64,000 nt of DNA from Streptomyces sp. NRRL F-2580. Lineage in GTDB: Bacteria; Actinomycetota; Actinomycetes; Streptomycetales; Streptomycetaceae. Under the pieces are notes generated by a model. The model saw nothing but the letters and a program-made list of their open reading frames with translations, was not told the origin of the DNA and did no database searches. The stretch covers positions 1 through 64,000 of the forward strand of contig NZ_JOIR01000016.1 in NCBI RefSeq assembly GCF_000720115.1, in the 5' to 3' direction. Below, piece by piece: positions 18,392 through 27,033 of this stretch (the first letter of the stretch is position 1; each line of letters opens with the position of its first letter). Made by a program: the position numbers and the translations under genes.

Positions 18392-19822
18392 ATGAGCATG
18401 GGATCCACTGGTGAGGGCCTCGGCCGCCGTGACCTGATCAAGCGCTCCGCAGCGCTGGGACTGATCTCGGTGCCCACGATGAGCTTCCTGTCCGCCTGCG
18501 CCTCCGGCGGTGAGGGCACGACGAAGGGGCCGGACAAGGCCGCGGTGACCAAGGAGAACCCCTTCGGCGTCGCCAAGGGCGGCAAGCTCGACGTCGTCGT
18601 CTTCAAGGGCGGGTTCGGCGACGACTACGCGAAGGCCTGGGAGGCCGCCTTCGACAAGAAGTGGGGCACCACCAGCTCCCACCTCGGCACCCAGGAGATC
18701 ACCGGCAAGCTCCAGACGCGCTTCAACGGCGGGAACCCGCCGGACGTCGTCGACGACTCCGGTGCCCAGAAGATCAAGCTGGACGTGCTCTTCAAGAGCA
18801 ACCAGCTCGCCGACCTCACCCCGGTGCTCGACGCGCCCGCGCTCGACGACCCGAGCAAGAAGGTCCGCGACCTGCTGATCGCCGGCACCGTCGAACAGGG
18901 CACGCAGGGCGGCAAGTTCGTCTCCCTGAACTACGTCTACACCGTCTTCGGCTTCTGGTACTCCGGCAAGCTCTTCAAGGAGAAGGGCTGGGCGCCGCCC
19001 AAGACCTGGGACGAGTTCCTCGCGGTCTGCGCGAAGGCCAAGGAGGCCGGCATCGGCGGACTCGCCCACCAGGGCAAGTTCCCGTACTACATCAACGTCG
19101 TCATCATGGACCTGATCGCCAAGAAGGGCGGTCTGGAGGCCATGAAGGCGATCGACAACCTGGAGCCGAACGCCTTCGAGGGCAGCGCGGCCGCCCTCGC
19201 CGCCGTCGAGGCGGTCTACGAGGTGGTCGAGAAGGACCTGCTGCTGCCGGGCACCAACGGCCTCACCCACACCGAGTCCCAGACCGCGTGGAACCAGTAC
19301 AAGGCGGCCTTCATCCCCTCCGGCTCCTGGCTGGAGAACGAGCAGCTCAAGCAGACGCCCGACGACTTCGACATGCAGTTCCTGCCGGTCCCGCTGCTGG
19401 CCGACAGCAAGCTGCCCTTCGAGGCCATCCGGGCCGGCGCCGGCGAGCCCTTCATCGTTCCGGAGAAGGCGGCCAACAAGGCCGCCGGCCTGGAGTTCAT
19501 CCGTTCGATGCTCTCCCGCGAGTGGTCGACGATCTTCGCCCAGCAGGCCAACTCGCTCACCGTGGTCAAGGACGGCGTGGACCCGGGCGTCAAGCTGCGG
19601 CCGGGCACCCAGTCCGCGGTGACCGCCCTCAAGGCGGCGGGGACGAACACCTTCAATTACCTTTACCCCGACTGGTACAGCGAGATGGACACGGCCATCC
19701 AGGACGCGTCCAATGAACTGATGGCCAAGCGGATTCAGCCGAAGGAGTGGATCAAGCGGGCTCAGGCTGCGGTAAACAAGGCGGCGCAGGACCCGAACGC
19801 CAAGAACAACCGTCGCAGCTGA
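18392..19822 (+). CDS. ngcE: Carbohydrate ABC transporter lipoprotein, NgcE type (GlcNAc/chitobiose binding)
   Basis: Family-1 extracellular solute-binding protein, 476 aa. The N-terminus has a twin-arginine motif (RRDLIKR) and a lipobox LSAC, so it is exported folded and anchored to the outer face of the membrane. The mature part resembles NgcE, the N-acetylglucosamine/chitobiose-binding protein of Streptomyces. Two starts are possible (ATG 18392 or 18398); 18392 has AAGG 7 nt upstream. First gene of a three-gene importer operon without its own ATPase; the shared MsiK ATPase encoded elsewhere usually serves such systems. The dre-like site upstream supports amino-sugar control. Confidence 0.85.
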   Translation: MSMGSTGEGLGRRDLIKRSAALGLISVPTMSFLSACASGGEGTTKGPDKAAVTKENPFGVAKGGKLDVVVFKGGFGDDYAKAWEAAFDKKWGTTSSHLGTQEITGKLQTRFNGGNPPDVVDDSGAQKIKLDVLFKSNQLADLTPVLDAPALDDPSKKVRDLLIAGTVEQGTQGGKFVSLNYVYTVFGFWYSGKLFKEKGWAPPKTWDEFLAVCAKAKEAGIGGLAHQGKFPYYINVVIMDLIAKKGGLEAMKAIDNLEPNAFEGSAAALAAVEAVYEVVEKDLLLPGTNGLTHTESQTAWNQYKAAFIPSGSWLENEQLKQTPDDFDMQFLPVPLLADSKLPFEAIRAGAGEPFIVPEKAANKAAGLEFIRSMLSREWSTIFAQQANSLTVVKDGVDPGVKLRPGTQSAVTALKAAGTNTFNYLYPDWYSEMDTAIQDASNELMAKRIQPKEWIKRAQAAVNKAAQDPNAKNNRRS

Positions 19823-19864
19823 TCGCGCGCCCCACCGGTCACCGGCACACCAGGGACGGACACC

Positions 19865-20809
19865 ATGAGCCAAGTAGCCCAGGGCAGGGGACGGAGCGGC
19901 TTCATCGCCGGCTTCCTCCTCGCACCCCTCGCGCTGTACCTGACCTTCGTCATCTGGCCGTACGTACAGACGTTCGGCTACTCCTTCACCAACTGGACGG
20001 GCCAGTCGCCGACCTTCGACTTCGTCGGGGTGGACAACTACACGGCCCTGATGGAGGACGAGGTCTTCCGCGGCGCCCTGTGGCACAACCTGCTGCTCCT
20101 GGTGTTCGTCCCGACGGTCACCATCCTGCTCGCCCTCTTCTTCGCCTTCATGGTGAACGCGGGCGGGCGGGGCGGGGCCGGCGGCGTGCAGGGGGTGCGG
20201 GGATCGGGCTTCTACAAGATCGTCTACTTCTTCCCGCAGGTGCTCTCCCTCGCCATCCTCGCGGTGCTCTTCGGGGCCGTGTACCGCACCGACGAGGGCG
20301 GCCTGCTCAACGGCGTCCTCATCAAGCTCGGCCTGGTCGACAGGCTGCACCCCGTCGAATGGCTCAACGAGCCGAGGCTCGTGCTCTGGTGCCTGCTCCT
20401 CGTGGTCGTCTGGCACGGAGTCGGCTTCTACCTCGTGCTCTTCTCGGCGGCCATGCAGTCCGTACCCAAGGACATCTACGAGGCCGCCCTGCTCGACGGG
20501 GCGGGGCGCGCCCAGACCTTCTTCAAGGTCACGCTGCCCCTGCTGTGGGACTCCGTACAGACCTCCGCGGTCTACCTGGGCATCGCCGCGATGGACATGT
20601 TCGTCCTCGTGTCCACCATGACCTCCGGCCAGTTCGGCGGCGGACCCGACCACCACAGCGAGGTCATGGCCACGGTGCTGATGAGGAACTTCCTCTACTT
20701 CGGCAAGAGCGGCTACGCCTGCGCCATGGGCGTGGTCATGCTCGTCCTCACCATGATCCTTTCCGTCATCACGCTGCGCGCCACCCGCCGCGAGCGCATC
20801 GAGTTCTGA
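19865..20809 (+). CDS. ngcF: Sugar ABC transporter permease, NgcF type
   Basis: First permease of the NgcEFG importer, 314 aa, MalF-type with six predicted membrane helices. The EAA loop YEAALLDGAGRAQTFFKVTLP identifies the ATPase contact site. A Gly/Arg-rich insert GGRGGAGGVQG sits in the second cytoplasmic loop. It begins 42 bp after ngcE and is followed closely by ngcG, so the three genes form one operon. Probable substrate is N-acetylglucosamine or chitobiose by family; not proven by sequence alone. Confidence 0.85.
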   Translation: MSQVAQGRGRSGFIAGFLLAPLALYLTFVIWPYVQTFGYSFTNWTGQSPTFDFVGVDNYTALMEDEVFRGALWHNLLLLVFVPTVTILLALFFAFMVNAGGRGGAGGVQGVRGSGFYKIVYFFPQVLSLAILAVLFGAVYRTDEGGLLNGVLIKLGLVDRLHPVEWLNEPRLVLWCLLLVVVWHGVGFYLVLFSAAMQSVPKDIYEAALLDGAGRAQTFFKVTLPLLWDSVQTSAVYLGIAAMDMFVLVSTMTSGQFGGGPDHHSEVMATVLMRNFLYFGKSGYACAMGVVMLVLTMILSVITLRATRRERIEF

Positions 20810-20822
20810 GCGGGAGACCCTC

Positions 20823-21749
20823 ATGACCACAGTGATCAAGGCTCCGGGCGAAAAGGCCGCGGAGGGGTCCGGGGAAGCCGGCCCTGGCGGGGAACGGGGC
20901 GGAAAGGGCTCCGAGGGCACGGTCCTCAACGTCTTCTCCCACGGCTTCCTCGCCGTCTGGGCCATACTGATCGTCCTGCCCCTGATCTGGCTGGCGCTCG
21001 GCTCTTTCAAGACCGACGCGCAGATCGGCGGCTCGGCCCTCAGCTGGCCCGCCAACTGGAACGTCGACGCCTTCGGCCGGGCCTGGGACAAGGGCATCGG
21101 CGACTACTTCGCCAACACGCTGATCGTGATGGCGTTCTCGGTCCCGCTGACGATGCTGCTCGGCTCGATGGCGGCGTACGTACTGGCCCGCTACCCCTTC
21201 CCGGGGAACCGGTTCATCTACTACTTCTTCGTCAGCGGGGCGATGTTCCCCGTCTTCCTCGCGCTGGTCCCGCTGTTCTTCATGGTCAAGCGCTTCGACA
21301 TGCTGAACACGTACCAGGGCCTGATCCTCGTGTACGTCGCCTACTCGATGCCGTTCACCGTCTTCTTCATGCACTCGTTCTTCCGCACGCTGCCGACGGC
21401 GGTGCACGAGGCGGCGGTGATCGACGGGGCCTCCGACACCCGGATCTTCTTCCAGGTGATGGTGCCGATGGCCAAGCCGGGCCTGATCAGCGTCGGGATA
21501 TTCAACATCCTGGGCCAGTGGAACCAGTACATCCTGCCCTCCGTGCTGATGCAGCCCCAGACCGGATCGGACCCCGAGCGCTACCTGCTGACCCAGGGTC
21601 TGATCCAGCTCCAGCAACAGCAGGGCTACGAGACCGACCTGCCGGTGCTGTTCGCCGGCGTGACGATCGCGATGCTCCCGATGCTGGTGGTCTACCTCTC
21701 CTTCCAGCGCCAGATCCAGGCCGGCCTGACCTCCGCCACCCTGAAGTAG
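20823..21749 (+). CDS. ngcG: Sugar ABC transporter permease, NgcG type
   Basis: Second permease, 308 aa, MalG-type with six helices and the EAA loop HEAAVIDGASDTRIFFQVMVP. It starts 13 bp after ngcF behind a GGGAG ribosome site. The first 35 residues are a Gly/Glu/Lys-rich cytoplasmic tail. Its TAG stop is only 1 bp from the stop of the convergent magnesium-transport remnant, with no terminator visible in between. No ATPase gene follows, consistent with a transporter powered by a shared MsiK-type ATPase. Confidence 0.85.
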   Translation: MTTVIKAPGEKAAEGSGEAGPGGERGGKGSEGTVLNVFSHGFLAVWAILIVLPLIWLALGSFKTDAQIGGSALSWPANWNVDAFGRAWDKGIGDYFANTLIVMAFSVPLTMLLGSMAAYVLARYPFPGNRFIYYFFVSGAMFPVFLALVPLFFMVKRFDMLNTYQGLILVYVAYSMPFTVFFMHSFFRTLPTAVHEAAVIDGASDTRIFFQVMVPMAKPGLISVGIFNILGQWNQYILPSVLMQPQTGSDPERYLLTQGLIQLQQQQGYETDLPVLFAGVTIAMLPMLVVYLSFQRQIQAGLTSATLK

Positions 21750-21750
21750 G

Positions 21751-21917
21751 TCACGCGGGGACCACCGACCAGCCGACCGCCGAGACCGAAGGGTCGAGCG
21801 AGAGGGTGCTGACCGCCTCCTCCGGCGCCCGGGCCCCTCGCCCTCGGCGGTCAGCAGCCGGTGCCGGACGTGGGCCTCCTGCGCCTCCAGGCACACCGCC
21901 TCGAAGCCGAAGGCCGC
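21751..21917 (-). pseudogene. C-terminal fragment, possibly MgtC/SapB family
   Basis: Directly after the stop of the P-type ATPase remnant, a fragment reads FEAVCLEAQEAHVRHRLLTAEGEG, then shifts frame near 21835 and ends APEEAVSTLSLDPSVSAV through to a TGA at 21751. The end pattern of a repeated small domain with LSLDP.VSAV is reminiscent of the C-terminal domain of MgtC/SapB proteins, which often neighbour MgtA/MgtB. Only about 55 residues remain and there is no start. The family call is tentative. Confidence 0.35.
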
Positions 21918-23120
21918 TCAGAGCCAGGTGCCGAACGTGCGGATGTACCAGGTCTTCACCAGCTGGGTGAGCGTGCAGTACGCGAGCAGCACGCCGATCA
22001 GCCACGGGAAGTAGCTCGCCGGCAGGGCCACGAAGCCGAGCGCGGGAGCCAGCGGGGAGAAGGGCAGCCACAGTCCGGTCAGCACCGCGAGGACCGTCGT
22101 CACCATCACCGGCCAGGAGGCGCGGGACTGGATGAAGGGGATCTTCCGGGTACGGATCATGTGGACGACCAGGGTCTGCGAGAGCAGGCCCTCGATGAAC
22201 CAGCCGGACTGGAAGAGGGACTGGCTCGCCTCGCTGCCGGCCCCGAAGACGTGCCACATGATCAGGAACATCGAGATGTCGAAGACCGAGCTGACCGGGC
22301 CGATGGCGATCATGAAGCGGCCGATGCCCTTGGCGTCCCAGTTGCGGGGCTTGCGCAGGTACTCCTCGTCCATCCGGTCCCACGGGGTCGCCAGCTGCGA
22401 GATGTCGTAGACCAGGTTCTGGACCAGCAGCATGATCGCGAGCATCGGCTGGAAGGGGATGAAGGCGCTGGCCACCAGCACCGACAAGACGTTGCCGAAG
22501 TTCGACGACGCCGTCATCTTGATGTACTTGATCGTGTTGCCGAAGGTGGTGCGGCCCTGGACGACGCCCTGCTCCAGGACGGTCAGGTCCTTCTCCAGCA
22601 GGATGACGTCCGCCGACTCCTTGGCGATGTCGACGGCGGTGTCCACCGAGATGCCGACGTCGGCGTCGCGCAGCGCGGCGATGCCGTCGCCGAGGAAGCC
22701 GACTGTGGGGCCGTCGGCCTGCAGCGCCCGGACGATGCGGGCCTTCTGGACCGGGTTGACCTTGGCGAAGACCGTCGTACGGGCGGCCAGCGCGCGCAGC
22801 CCCGCCTCGTCGAGGCCGTCGACCTCGCCGCCGAGCACCACGTGCCCGACCTCGATGCCGACGTCGGCGCACACCCGGGCGGCCACGAGGTCGTTGTCGC
22901 CGGTGACCACCTTGACGGCGACGCCCTTGTCGGCCAGGCCCTGCAGGGCGCGCCCGGCGTCGGCCTTCGGCGGGTCGAGGAAGGCGAGGAAGCCGACCAG
23001 GGTCGGTCCGTCCTCGTCGGCGACCGTGTAGGTGTCGCGCGGAGTGCCGACGGTGCGGGTGGCGACGGCGAGGACCCGCAGGCCCCGGCGGTTGTTGTCC
23101 TCCGCGATCCGGGTGACGTG
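21918..23120 (-). pseudogene. Truncated magnesium-translocating P-type ATPase (MgtA/MgtB type)
   Basis: Only the last 400 residues of a roughly 900-residue Mg2+ P-type ATPase remain. Homology begins abruptly near 23120 (RIAEDNNRRGLRVLAVATR) and runs through VVTGDND, the P-domain end and six C-terminal helices to FGTWL. The phosphorylation site DKTGT and the whole transport N-half are absent. The P-domain hinge reads GDGIAALRDADVG where GDGxNDAPALRDADVG is expected, an in-frame 9-bp loss (about 22671-22691) that removes a catalytic Asp. The only in-frame start is a GTG at 22910. It is a dead remnant lying between ngcG and the ROK gene. Confidence 0.85.
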
Positions 23121-23298
23121 CCACCACGCTGGTCCCGGGGCGCGCCTCGGCGACGGCCGTGGGGGAGCCCGGAGGAGCGCGCCCGGCGGAGCTGCCGGGA
23201 GGCGCGGAAGGAAGAGAATGGAAAGAAACGCGACCGCGCACGGGACAGCGGTGATCCGCGGCCGTGCGCACTCGGGCGGGCGTCAGCTGATCAACAGG

Positions 23299-23340
23299 TC
23301 AGCCGAGGGGAGCGCGGCAAGGACTTCGATCGGGACTCAT
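23299..23340 (-). CDS. Possible 13-residue leader peptide upstream of the ATPase remnant
   Basis: ATG 23340 follows a strong ribosome site GAGGAGG (complement of 23349-23355, spacing 8) and encodes MSPDRSPCRAPLG. The peptide has three prolines. Short Pro- or acid/Pro-rich leaders control mgtA-type genes in enterobacteria by ribosome stalling or destabilisation. Here the leader lies 180 bp before the ATPase remnant, on the same strand. The remaining 23121-23632 region shows no other gene; it holds the ROK promoter side on the plus strand. Confidence 0.3.
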   Translation of the reverse strand: MSPDRSPCRAPLG

Positions 23341-23632
23341 CCCGAACACCTCCTCGCGTAGCGCTGTCACGACAGGCGCCCGATCCGGCCGGAAAGGCCG
23401 CAGAGGACCGGCGCCTCCGCGACCGTAGCACGATCAGGGGGCCGGTTCCCTCCCCCTATCGGCCAGTACGGCCGTTTCGTGCCGTGTCAGCCTCTTGACG
23501 TGTGGATGCGCAAAGGCTCGACTTAAGGTTCACAAGTTGGAGAGACGCCGGGGTCTCGAAGCGCGAAACCGCGACGTGTCCCGGCCGGGGGGCGACGGCT
23601 TGCCGTCGCTTATGGGCAGGAGTGGATGAGTC

Positions 23633-24847
23633 GTGCAGACTCCCGGATCGCAGTCCTCGCTGCATCGCGCGAATCTCGAACGGGTCGTGCGGGCGGTGCG
23701 GCTCGCGGGATCGCTGACCCAGGCGGAGATCGCCCGCACCACCGGACTGTCGGCGGCCACGGTCTCCAACATCGTCCGGGAACTGAAGGACGGCGGGACC
23801 GTCGAGGTCACCGACACCTCGGCGGGGGGCCGGCGCGCGCGCAGCGTCTCGCTCAGCGGTGACGCGGGGATCGTCATCGGCGTCGACTTCGGCCACACCC
23901 ACCTGCGGGTGGCGGTGGGGAACCTGGCCCATCAGGTGCTGGCCGAGGAGTCCGAGCCGCTGGACGTCGACGCCTCCTGGACGGACGGCTTCAACCGGGC
24001 GGAGGCCCTGGTCGGGCGGCTGATCGCGGGCATCGGGGTCGGGCTGGAGAAGGTCATCGGCGTCGGTCTCGGCGTGCCCGGCCCGATCGACGTGGAGTCC
24101 GGGACCCTGGGCTCGACCGCGATCCTGCCGGGCTGGGCGGGCATCAACCCCCGCCAGGAGCTCTCACAGCGCCTCGGCGTGCCGGTGTACGTGGACAACG
24201 ACGCGAACCTCGGAGCCCTCGGTGAGCTCGTTTGGGGGAGTGGGCGGGGAGTAAAGGACCTGGCCTACATCAAGGTGGCCAGCGGCGTCGGCGCCGGCCT
24301 GGTCATCAACGGTCAGATCTACCGCGGACCGGGGGGCACCGCGGGCGAGATCGGGCACATCACGCTGGACGAATCGGGCCCGGTCTGCCGCTGCGGCAAC
24401 CGCGGCTGCCTGGAGACCTTCACCGCCGCCCGGTACGTCCTGCCGCTGCTCCAGGGCACGCACGGACCGGAGTTGACGATGGAGCGGGTGGTCGAACTGG
24501 CCCGGGACGGGGACCCGGGCTGCCGCCGCGTGATCACGGACGTGGGCCGCCACATCGGCAGCGGCGTGGCCAGTCTGTGCAACCTCCTGAACCCCAGCCG
24601 CGTGGTGCTGGGCGGCTCGCTCGCCGAGGCCGGTGAACTGGTCCTGGCCCCCATCCGTGAATCAGTGGGGAGGTACGCGATTCCCAGCGCGGCACGGCAA
24701 CTGTCGGTGCTGACCGGGTCCCTGGGGGGGCGGGCCGAGGTGCTGGGCGCGCTGGCGCTCGTACTCAGCGAGATGGGCGATTCGACACTTTTGTCAGACC
24801 ATGGAAGTGGAGTGCGAGCTCCCGCCGTCTTGCCTTCAGGTAGATAA
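23633..24847 (+). CDS. ROK-family transcriptional regulator (Rok7B7-like)
   Basis: 404-aa repressor with an N-terminal winged HTH (LTQAEIARTTGLSAATVSNI) and a C-terminal ROK sugar-kinase-like fold. The zinc motif CRCGNRGCLE and the GVGLGVPGPID and VDNDANLGALGE segments are typical. By position before xylFGH and after ngcEFG, it corresponds to Rok7B7 of S. coelicolor, reported to control xylose transport, carbon repression and antibiotic production; orthology here rests on gene order. GTG 23633 is used, as the overlapping ATG at 23626 is out of frame. AGGAG lies about 10 nt upstream. Confidence 0.88.
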   Translation: MQTPGSQSSLHRANLERVVRAVRLAGSLTQAEIARTTGLSAATVSNIVRELKDGGTVEVTDTSAGGRRARSVSLSGDAGIVIGVDFGHTHLRVAVGNLAHQVLAEESEPLDVDASWTDGFNRAEALVGRLIAGIGVGLEKVIGVGLGVPGPIDVESGTLGSTAILPGWAGINPRQELSQRLGVPVYVDNDANLGALGELVWGSGRGVKDLAYIKVASGVGAGLVINGQIYRGPGGTAGEIGHITLDESGPVCRCGNRGCLETFTAARYVLPLLQGTHGPELTMERVVELARDGDPGCRRVITDVGRHIGSGVASLCNLLNPSRVVLGGSLAEAGELVLAPIRESVGRYAIPSAARQLSVLTGSLGGRAEVLGALALVLSEMGDSTLLSDHGSGVRAPAVLPSGR

Positions 24848-24926
24848 CGGATGGCACCGTTGTCATCTCGTTAAGGATTCACTCCTTGACGGCAAAACGC
24901 GGCCGGGGTTGACTCACATCCACCTC

Positions 24927-24944
24927 GGCCGCAGTGCTGCGGCC
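24927..24944 (+). promoter_or_regulatory. Short palindrome in the 5' region of xylF
   Basis: GGCCGCAGTGCTGCGGCC has perfect 8-bp arms and ends 6 bp before the GGGAGG ribosome site of xylF. A TTGACT (24909-24914) and a TTGACG (24886-24891) lie upstream as possible -35 boxes. It could be an operator for the adjacent ROK protein or an RNA hairpin near the ribosome site. Confidence 0.4.
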
Positions 24945-24964
24945 TCGTCAGGGAGGTTCAAGTA

Positions 24965-26080
24965 ATGAACACGCGTATGCGCAGAGCCGCCGTTGCTGTT
25001 GCCGCCGGTGCCATGGCCGTTTCGCTCGCCGCTTGCGGCAGTGCGAAGGAAGCCGGCGACACGACGAAGGAGTCCTCCGGCGCTGCCAAGGGCGACGCGA
25101 TCACGGTCGGCCTGCTCCTGCCGGAGAACCAGACCGCGCGTTACGAGAAGTTCGACAAGCCGCTGATCGAGAAGAAGGTCGCCGAGCTCACCGGCGGCAA
25201 GGGCAAGGTCGTCTACGCCAACGCCAAGCAGGACGCGACCACGCAGAACTCCCAGGTCGACACGATGATCACCAACAAGGTGGACGTCCTGATCGTCGAC
25301 GCGGTGGACTCCAAGGCCATCGCCGGCTCGGTCAAGAAGGCGAAGGACGCCGGCATCCCGGTCATCGCCTACGACCGCCTGGCCGAGGGCCCGATCGACG
25401 CGTACACCTCCTTCGACAACGAAGAGGTCGGCAAGGTCCAGGGCAAGGCGCTGCTGGAGGCGCTGGGCGACAAGGCCAAGGACGGCCAGATCGTCATGAT
25501 GAACGGCTCGGTCACCGACCCGAACGCCAAGCTCTTCAAGTCCGGTGCGCACTCCGTCCTCGACGGCAAGGTGAACGTCGGCAAGGAGTACGACACCGTC
25601 GAGTGGAAGCCGGAGAACGCCAACACCAACATGGCGGCCGCGCTCTCCGCGCTCGGCAAGGACAAGGTCATCGGCGTCTACTCCGCCAACGACGGCATGG
25701 CGGGCGGCATCATCACCGCCCTCAAGGCCGCCGGCGTCTCCCCCCTGCCGCCGGTCACCGGCCAGGACGCCGAACTCGCCGGTGTGCAGCGCATCGTCGC
25801 GGGCGAGCAGTTCATGAGCGTCTACAAGCCGTACGCCCCCGAGGCCGAGGCCGCCGCGAAGATGGCCGTCGCCCTCGCCAAGGGCGAGAAGCTCGACGGA
25901 GTCACCACCTCCACCGTCGACAGCCCGACCACCAAGGGCGTCGCGTCCGTGCTGATCCCGGTCGTCTCGCTGACCAAGGCCAACATCAACGACACGGTCG
26001 TCAAGGACGGCGTCTACTCGGCCGCCGAGATCTGCACCGACAAGTACGCGGCGGCCTGCGCCGCGGCCGGCCTGAAGTAG
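24965..26080 (+). CDS. xylF: Sugar ABC transporter substrate-binding lipoprotein, XylF type
   Basis: 371-aa periplasmic-binding-protein type 1 (Peripla_BP_4) lipoprotein. The signal peptide ends in the lipobox LAAC at Cys24. The mature domain binds a monosaccharide between two lobes; motifs such as YDRLAEGPID and VTGQDAELAGVQRI are typical of xylose/ribose binders. The GGGAGG ribosome site is 7 nt upstream. First gene of a binding protein-ATPase-permease operon directly downstream of a ROK regulator, an arrangement that supports sugar-specific control. Xylose as substrate is inferred from family resemblance and gene order. Confidence 0.85.
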   Translation: MNTRMRRAAVAVAAGAMAVSLAACGSAKEAGDTTKESSGAAKGDAITVGLLLPENQTARYEKFDKPLIEKKVAELTGGKGKVVYANAKQDATTQNSQVDTMITNKVDVLIVDAVDSKAIAGSVKKAKDAGIPVIAYDRLAEGPIDAYTSFDNEEVGKVQGKALLEALGDKAKDGQIVMMNGSVTDPNAKLFKSGAHSVLDGKVNVGKEYDTVEWKPENANTNMAAALSALGKDKVIGVYSANDGMAGGIITALKAAGVSPLPPVTGQDAELAGVQRIVAGEQFMSVYKPYAPEAEAAAKMAVALAKGEKLDGVTTSTVDSPTTKGVASVLIPVVSLTKANINDTVVKDGVYSAAEICTDKYAAACAAAGLK

Positions 26081-26253
26081 CGGCCCCCCGTCGCCTCCTC
26101 GCGAGGCGGCCCCCGTGCCTGACCGGCGCCCCGCCCACCTCATCCCCGCCACGCGGCGGGGCGCCGGGCAGAAACGATCCTCCCCCCATTCGCCCCGCTC
26201 CTGCTCTTTTGCACGACATCCCCGCCGGTCAGGCGGCGAAGGAGATGGTTCAT

Positions 26254-27033
26254 GTGTCCGCTGCGCCCGTGCTGGCGTTGCGAGGGGTCTCGAAGCGGTT
26301 CGGCGCCGTTCAGGCCCTGACCGACGTAGAACTCGAGATCCACTCCGGTGAAGTGGTCGCCCTCGTCGGCGACAACGGTGCCGGAAAGTCCACGCTGGTC
26401 AAGACGATCGCCGGCGTGCACCCCATCGATGAAGGTGTCATCGAGTGGGAGGGCCGTCCGGTCTCCATCGGCAAGCCCCATGACGCCCAGAACCTGGGCA
26501 TCGCGACGGTCTACCAGGACCTGGCGCTGTGCGACAACATCGATGTCGTCGGCAACCTCTTCCTCGGTCGCGAGCTCAAGCGCTACGGCGTCCTCGACGA
26601 GGTGGAGATGGAGCGGCGCGCCCGCGAGCTCCTGACCACCCTGTCCATCCGGATCCCCAGCGTCCGTATCCCCATCGCCTCGCTCTCCGGCGGTCAGCGC
26701 CAGACCGTGGCGATCGCCCGTTCCATGCTGGGCGAGCCCCAGCTCGTCATCCTCGACGAGCCCACCGCCGCGCTCGGCGTCGAGCAGACCGCACAGGTGC
26801 TCGACCTGGTGGAGCGGCTGCGCGAGCGTGGCCACGCCGTCATCCTCATCAGCCACAACATGGCCGATGTGAAGGCCGTCGCCGACAAGGTGGCGGTCCT
26901 GCGGCTCGGCCGCAACAACGGTGTCTTCAACGTCGCCGACACCTCGCAGGAAGAGATCATCTCCGCCATCACCGGTGCCACGGACAACGCCGTGACCCGC
27001 CGGGCGGCCCGCACCTCGGAGGCCGGCAAGTGA
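26254..27033 (+). CDS. xylG: Sugar ABC transporter ATP-binding protein, XylG type (single domain)
   Basis: 259-aa ATPase with Walker A GDNGAGKST, signature LSGGQRQT, Walker B LVILDEPTAALG and switch His in ISHN. Unlike the double-domain XylG/RbsA of E. coli it has only one nucleotide-binding domain, as is common in actinobacterial versions. GTG 26254 is chosen because GAAGGAG lies 9 nt upstream; the in-frame ATG 26245 touches the ribosome site. It overlaps the permease gene by 4 nt (GTGA). Confidence 0.88.
   Translation: MSAAPVLALRGVSKRFGAVQALTDVELEIHSGEVVALVGDNGAGKSTLVKTIAGVHPIDEGVIEWEGRPVSIGKPHDAQNLGIATVYQDLALCDNIDVVGNLFLGRELKRYGVLDEVEMERRARELLTTLSIRIPSVRIPIASLSGGQRQTVAIARSMLGEPQLVILDEPTAALGVEQTAQVLDLVERLRERGHAVILISHNMADVKAVADKVAVLRLGRNNGVFNVADTSQEEIISAITGATDNAVTRRAARTSEAGK

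Noticed and set aside
23490..23530. TTGACG and TAAGGT upstream of the ROK gene as a promoter pair
   Set aside because: Spacing is 23 bp, too long for a normal sigma-70-type promoter.
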